NCBI GenBank assembly: GCA_964434865.1
Contig: CAYSWV010000005.1
Location: forward strand, 1 to 64,000
Reading direction: 5' to 3'
Length of the DNA stretch: 64,000 nucleotides
Source: CAYSWV01 sp964434865
Lineage (GTDB): Bacteria > Cyanobacteriota > Cyanobacteriia > Thermostichales > Thermostichaceae
Both the position numbers and the translations under genes were made by a program. The notes below the pieces were generated by a model. The model saw only the letters and a program-made list of their open reading frames with translations. It was not told the origin of the DNA and did not search any database. Positions 62,312-64,000 of the stretch are shown in pieces. Position 1 is the first letter of the stretch. Each line of letters begins with the position of its first letter.

Positions 62312-62692
62312 TCAGGACTTGGAGGTTCGATAAATAGCTTTCGCGTCAGGTCCAAATGAAATCACATCTCCAGCCTTAAGTTGATGAGCTGTCGCTTTTT
62401 GACCATTAATTAGCAGTCCATTCGTGCTAGGCTTCCCTTCCAGATCACCATCTAAGATTCGATAAAAATAGTCACCTTCTTTATCAGCAGGGACTCTTAG
62501 CAGCATCGCATGGTACCGAGAGGCAAATTGAGAATTCAGGCAAATATCATTAGCTAGATCACGACCAATAAAGTATTTGGGGGAGCTGAGCGTATGCGTC
62601 CGTCGCCCATCTCGATCTTCAACAATCAAAAGGTGTTGAAATGCGCCTGGTGCAGATGAACTGGACGAGCTTTGTGAAACGGAATCGACCAT
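62312..62692 (-). CDS. FHA domain protein
   Basis: A 126-residue protein. After a Ser-rich start (MVDSVSQSSSSSSAPGAF) comes a complete FHA domain: YFIGRDLANDICLNSQFASR (GR and S..R phosphopeptide contacts), YHAMLLRV, NGLLINGQKATAHQLKAGDV and ISFGPD. FHA domains bind phosphothreonine peptides, so it is an adaptor downstream of Ser/Thr kinases, which are not in the window. It is convergent with cobK and ends 47 bases from its stop. Confidence 0.9.
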   Translation of the reverse strand: MVDSVSQSSSSSSAPGAFQHLLIVEDRDGRRTHTLSSPKYFIGRDLANDICLNSQFASRYHAMLLRVPADKEGDYFYRILDGDLEGKPSTNGLLINGQKATAHQLKAGDVISFGPDAKAIYRTSKS

Positions 62693-62852
62693 AGCTAAGA
62701 TGACCTGATCAGACGTAATGTAAACGGGCTAGGCCCCAACCTAAGCAACACTATACCCAACTATACTTCACTGTGAGACTCAAACGTCACAAAAACATTG
62801 TGATCCCAGTCAGGCTAGAGTTATGAGGGATATATTATACCGCAGCTCAATC

Positions 62853-63620
62853 CTAAACGTTGGGAGGTTGTAATAAAGTTGCGACCCAGTCTGGAAGAAC
62901 CTGATAAGCCCCTGTGGCCCATTGAGTTACTCCAATCATAACGTTAGTTTTGTGATAAATTGAGGCTTCAACAATGGCGGCAGCAACCTCTTCAGGATCA
63001 CTAAACCACCAGTCTTGCAATACTGTTGTGTCTGATAAGCTTTCTTGCTCAGGATCTGGCGCCATTAAACCAGGATAAACGCCAATCACTTCGATCCCTT
63101 GTGGACTTAGCTCCAACCGGAGAGAATCAGTGAAGCCAGTAACCGCATACTGACTAGCACAAAAAGTAGCTAGCTTGGGCAGGGGCATCCGACCTGCAAA
63201 GGTACCAACATTGATAATTTGCCCCCGCTTCTGTTGAGAATAGTGAGGCATCACAGCCTGAATCATATGAACATAGCTCCAAAAATTCTGGGCCATGACC
63301 TGTTGAAAAGATTCTAGGTCAACAGTTTGGAAGGGGCTACTCCAGTACTTACCCGCTATGTTAATCAGGCTATCAACTTGGGTATATCGATCAAGGGCCT
63401 GTTGGATCAGGTGTTGAGCTTGATGGGGTTGACCCAGATCAGCCTCAATCGCTAAAACATCAGTGTTAAGGTCAGACTCAAGACTCAACGCGAGAGCTTG
63501 GATCGAGGCTTTAGACCCAGTGATCACTAAGTGTGCTCCTTGCTGGGCAAAGAGACGAGCTGTTGCAGCTCCAATCGGGTTCGATGCCCCTGTAATTAGA
63601 ACTACTTCAGCCATAAACAA
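62853..63620 (-). CDS. SDR-fold protein lacking the catalytic Tyr and Lys
   Basis: A 255-residue short-chain dehydrogenase fold. The coenzyme motif is VVLITGASNPIGAATARLFA and the NIAGKYWSS loop is normal. In the active-site region, where active SDRs have YSASKHAVxGF, the sequence is ATFCASQYAVTGF, so the catalytic tyrosine is phenylalanine and the lysine is glutamine. The serine region (INVGTFAGRM) also lacks the usual Ser. It can probably bind a nucleotide but not reduce by the standard mechanism; it may act as a scaffold. It lies 16 bases downstream of a beta-barrel gene on the same strand, so the two form a transcript. Confidence 0.85.
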   Translation of the reverse strand: MFMAEVVLITGASNPIGAATARLFAQQGAHLVITGSKASIQALALSLESDLNTDVLAIEADLGQPHQAQHLIQQALDRYTQVDSLINIAGKYWSSPFQTVDLESFQQVMAQNFWSYVHMIQAVMPHYSQQKRGQIINVGTFAGRMPLPKLATFCASQYAVTGFTDSLRLELSPQGIEVIGVYPGLMAPDPEQESLSDTTVLQDWWFSDPEEVAAAIVEASIYHKTNVMIGVTQWATGAYQVLPDWVATLLQPPNV

Positions 63621-63636
63621 CTAACTCCTTGCTGTA

Positions 63637-64000
63637 TCAAGGTACCCACTCTAACACCACTCCAAAGGTTCGCTCCTTATCGATCGTTGAGTTTTGCCAT
63701 CGATAGCGTCCCGCCAAACGAATGGAAGGACTAAGTGCATAAGCAGCTGTAATATCTGCAATGGTGGCCCATCCCTCTTGCTCCTCGACGGGATCTAATA
63801 AGAGATAACTGATGGTGATATCTGCGGCCCCCGAAGCGGGTGCAAAGAGTAGGTAAGCTCCATACTGAATACCACTAAGAGTTCGATCAGATTGATCCAC
63901 TCGACGATAGCCAATCTGAGGAGCCACATTGATAAAGGATCCAGACGGAGCCAGAAAGTAACGGAGGGCTGATCCATATTGCTGATTATCTGGTTGATCC
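63637..64000 (-). CDS. Outer-membrane beta-barrel protein, 3' end (partial)
   Basis: The last 120 codons of a gene that enters from the right edge of the window; the frame is open to the edge. The translation shows alternating amphipathic strands (YGSALRYFLAPSGSFINVAP, GIQYGAYLLFAPASGAAD, YALSPSIRLAGRYRWQNSTI), ending TFGVVLEWVP. This pattern of short turns and 9-10-residue strands is that of an outer-membrane barrel, with an aromatic near the C-terminus for assembly. The family cannot be named without the rest. It is upstream of the SDR-fold gene. Confidence 0.6.
   Translation of the reverse strand, partial: DQPDNQQYGSALRYFLAPSGSFINVAPQIGYRRVDQSDRTLSGIQYGAYLLFAPASGAADITISYLLLDPVEEQEGWATIADITAAYALSPSIRLAGRYRWQNSTIDKERTFGVVLEWVP

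Overview
The window is a cyanobacterial chromosome segment. The clearest markers are the divergent psbN/psbH pair, a BicA-type bicarbonate transporter, SipA (the NblS-interacting protein), DUF2949 and DUF2997 proteins, decayed phytochrome/Rcp1 genes and an ARTO-type terminal oxidase operon. I cannot name the genus. Base composition is mid-range. GATC is visibly over-represented, while I found no copy of the classical HIP1 octamer. Five runs of exactly 100 N mark scaffold gaps, and each sits at or beside a short tandem repeat or a short terminal overlap.

Layout. 1-3.7 kb: 5' end of bicA, then a decayed stretch. It holds a truncated Ycf46-like ATPase abutting a truncated Uma2 protein, a remnant of an STM4014-like ATP-grasp gene, a 21-bp minisatellite, a small coiled-coil membrane protein, a frameshifted ORF and a DUF2997 gene. 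3.8-14.4 kb: DEAD-box helicase, glycogen phosphorylase, DUF4189 protein, a membrane zinc-ribbon protein, an ABC exporter and a DUF6745 protein. 14.6-18.5 kb: a large fusion of a DEDDh exonuclease with a P-loop ATPase, followed by a two-catalytic-domain cell-wall hydrolase. 18.6-21.2 kb: a ruined phytochrome kinase gene followed by two intact response regulators. 21.4-37.5 kb: GAPDH, a 1411-residue hybrid kinase, an acetoacetate-decarboxylase-like protein, a dockerin protein, an MscS channel, a CbpM/HspR-like regulator, valS and a TPR protein. 37.8-43.8 kb: ankyrin protein, bioA, a TetR/AhpD divergent pair with an inverted-repeat operator candidate, an FN3 protein and a gene-poor repeat region. 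43.8-46.5 kb: a three-gene operon of an EgtD-like methyltransferase, an SDR and a divergent dihydropteroate-synthase-like protein. 46.7-51.4 kb: treZ-treY. 51.5-55 kb: psbN, psbH, a pentapeptide protein, mazG, DUF2949 and sipA. 55.5-61.4 kb: two DUF2231 proteins, ctaC-ctaD-ctaE (ARTO) and a GMC oxidoreductase. The end holds cobK, an FHA protein, an SDR lacking its catalytic residues and the 3' end of a beta-barrel gene.

How it fits together. glgP, GAPDH and treYZ form a storage-carbon theme: glycogen phosphorolysis, triose oxidation, and trehalose made from glucan ends. The oxidase operon with its GMC dehydrogenase looks like a respiratory branch with no CuA site. The most promising unexplained loci are the exonuclease-ATPase fusion with the adjacent lysin-like gene, and the methyltransferase/SDR/DHPS-like operon. 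Much of the rest is decay: at least five gene remnants and several families of short tandem repeats suggest active rearrangement and gene loss.
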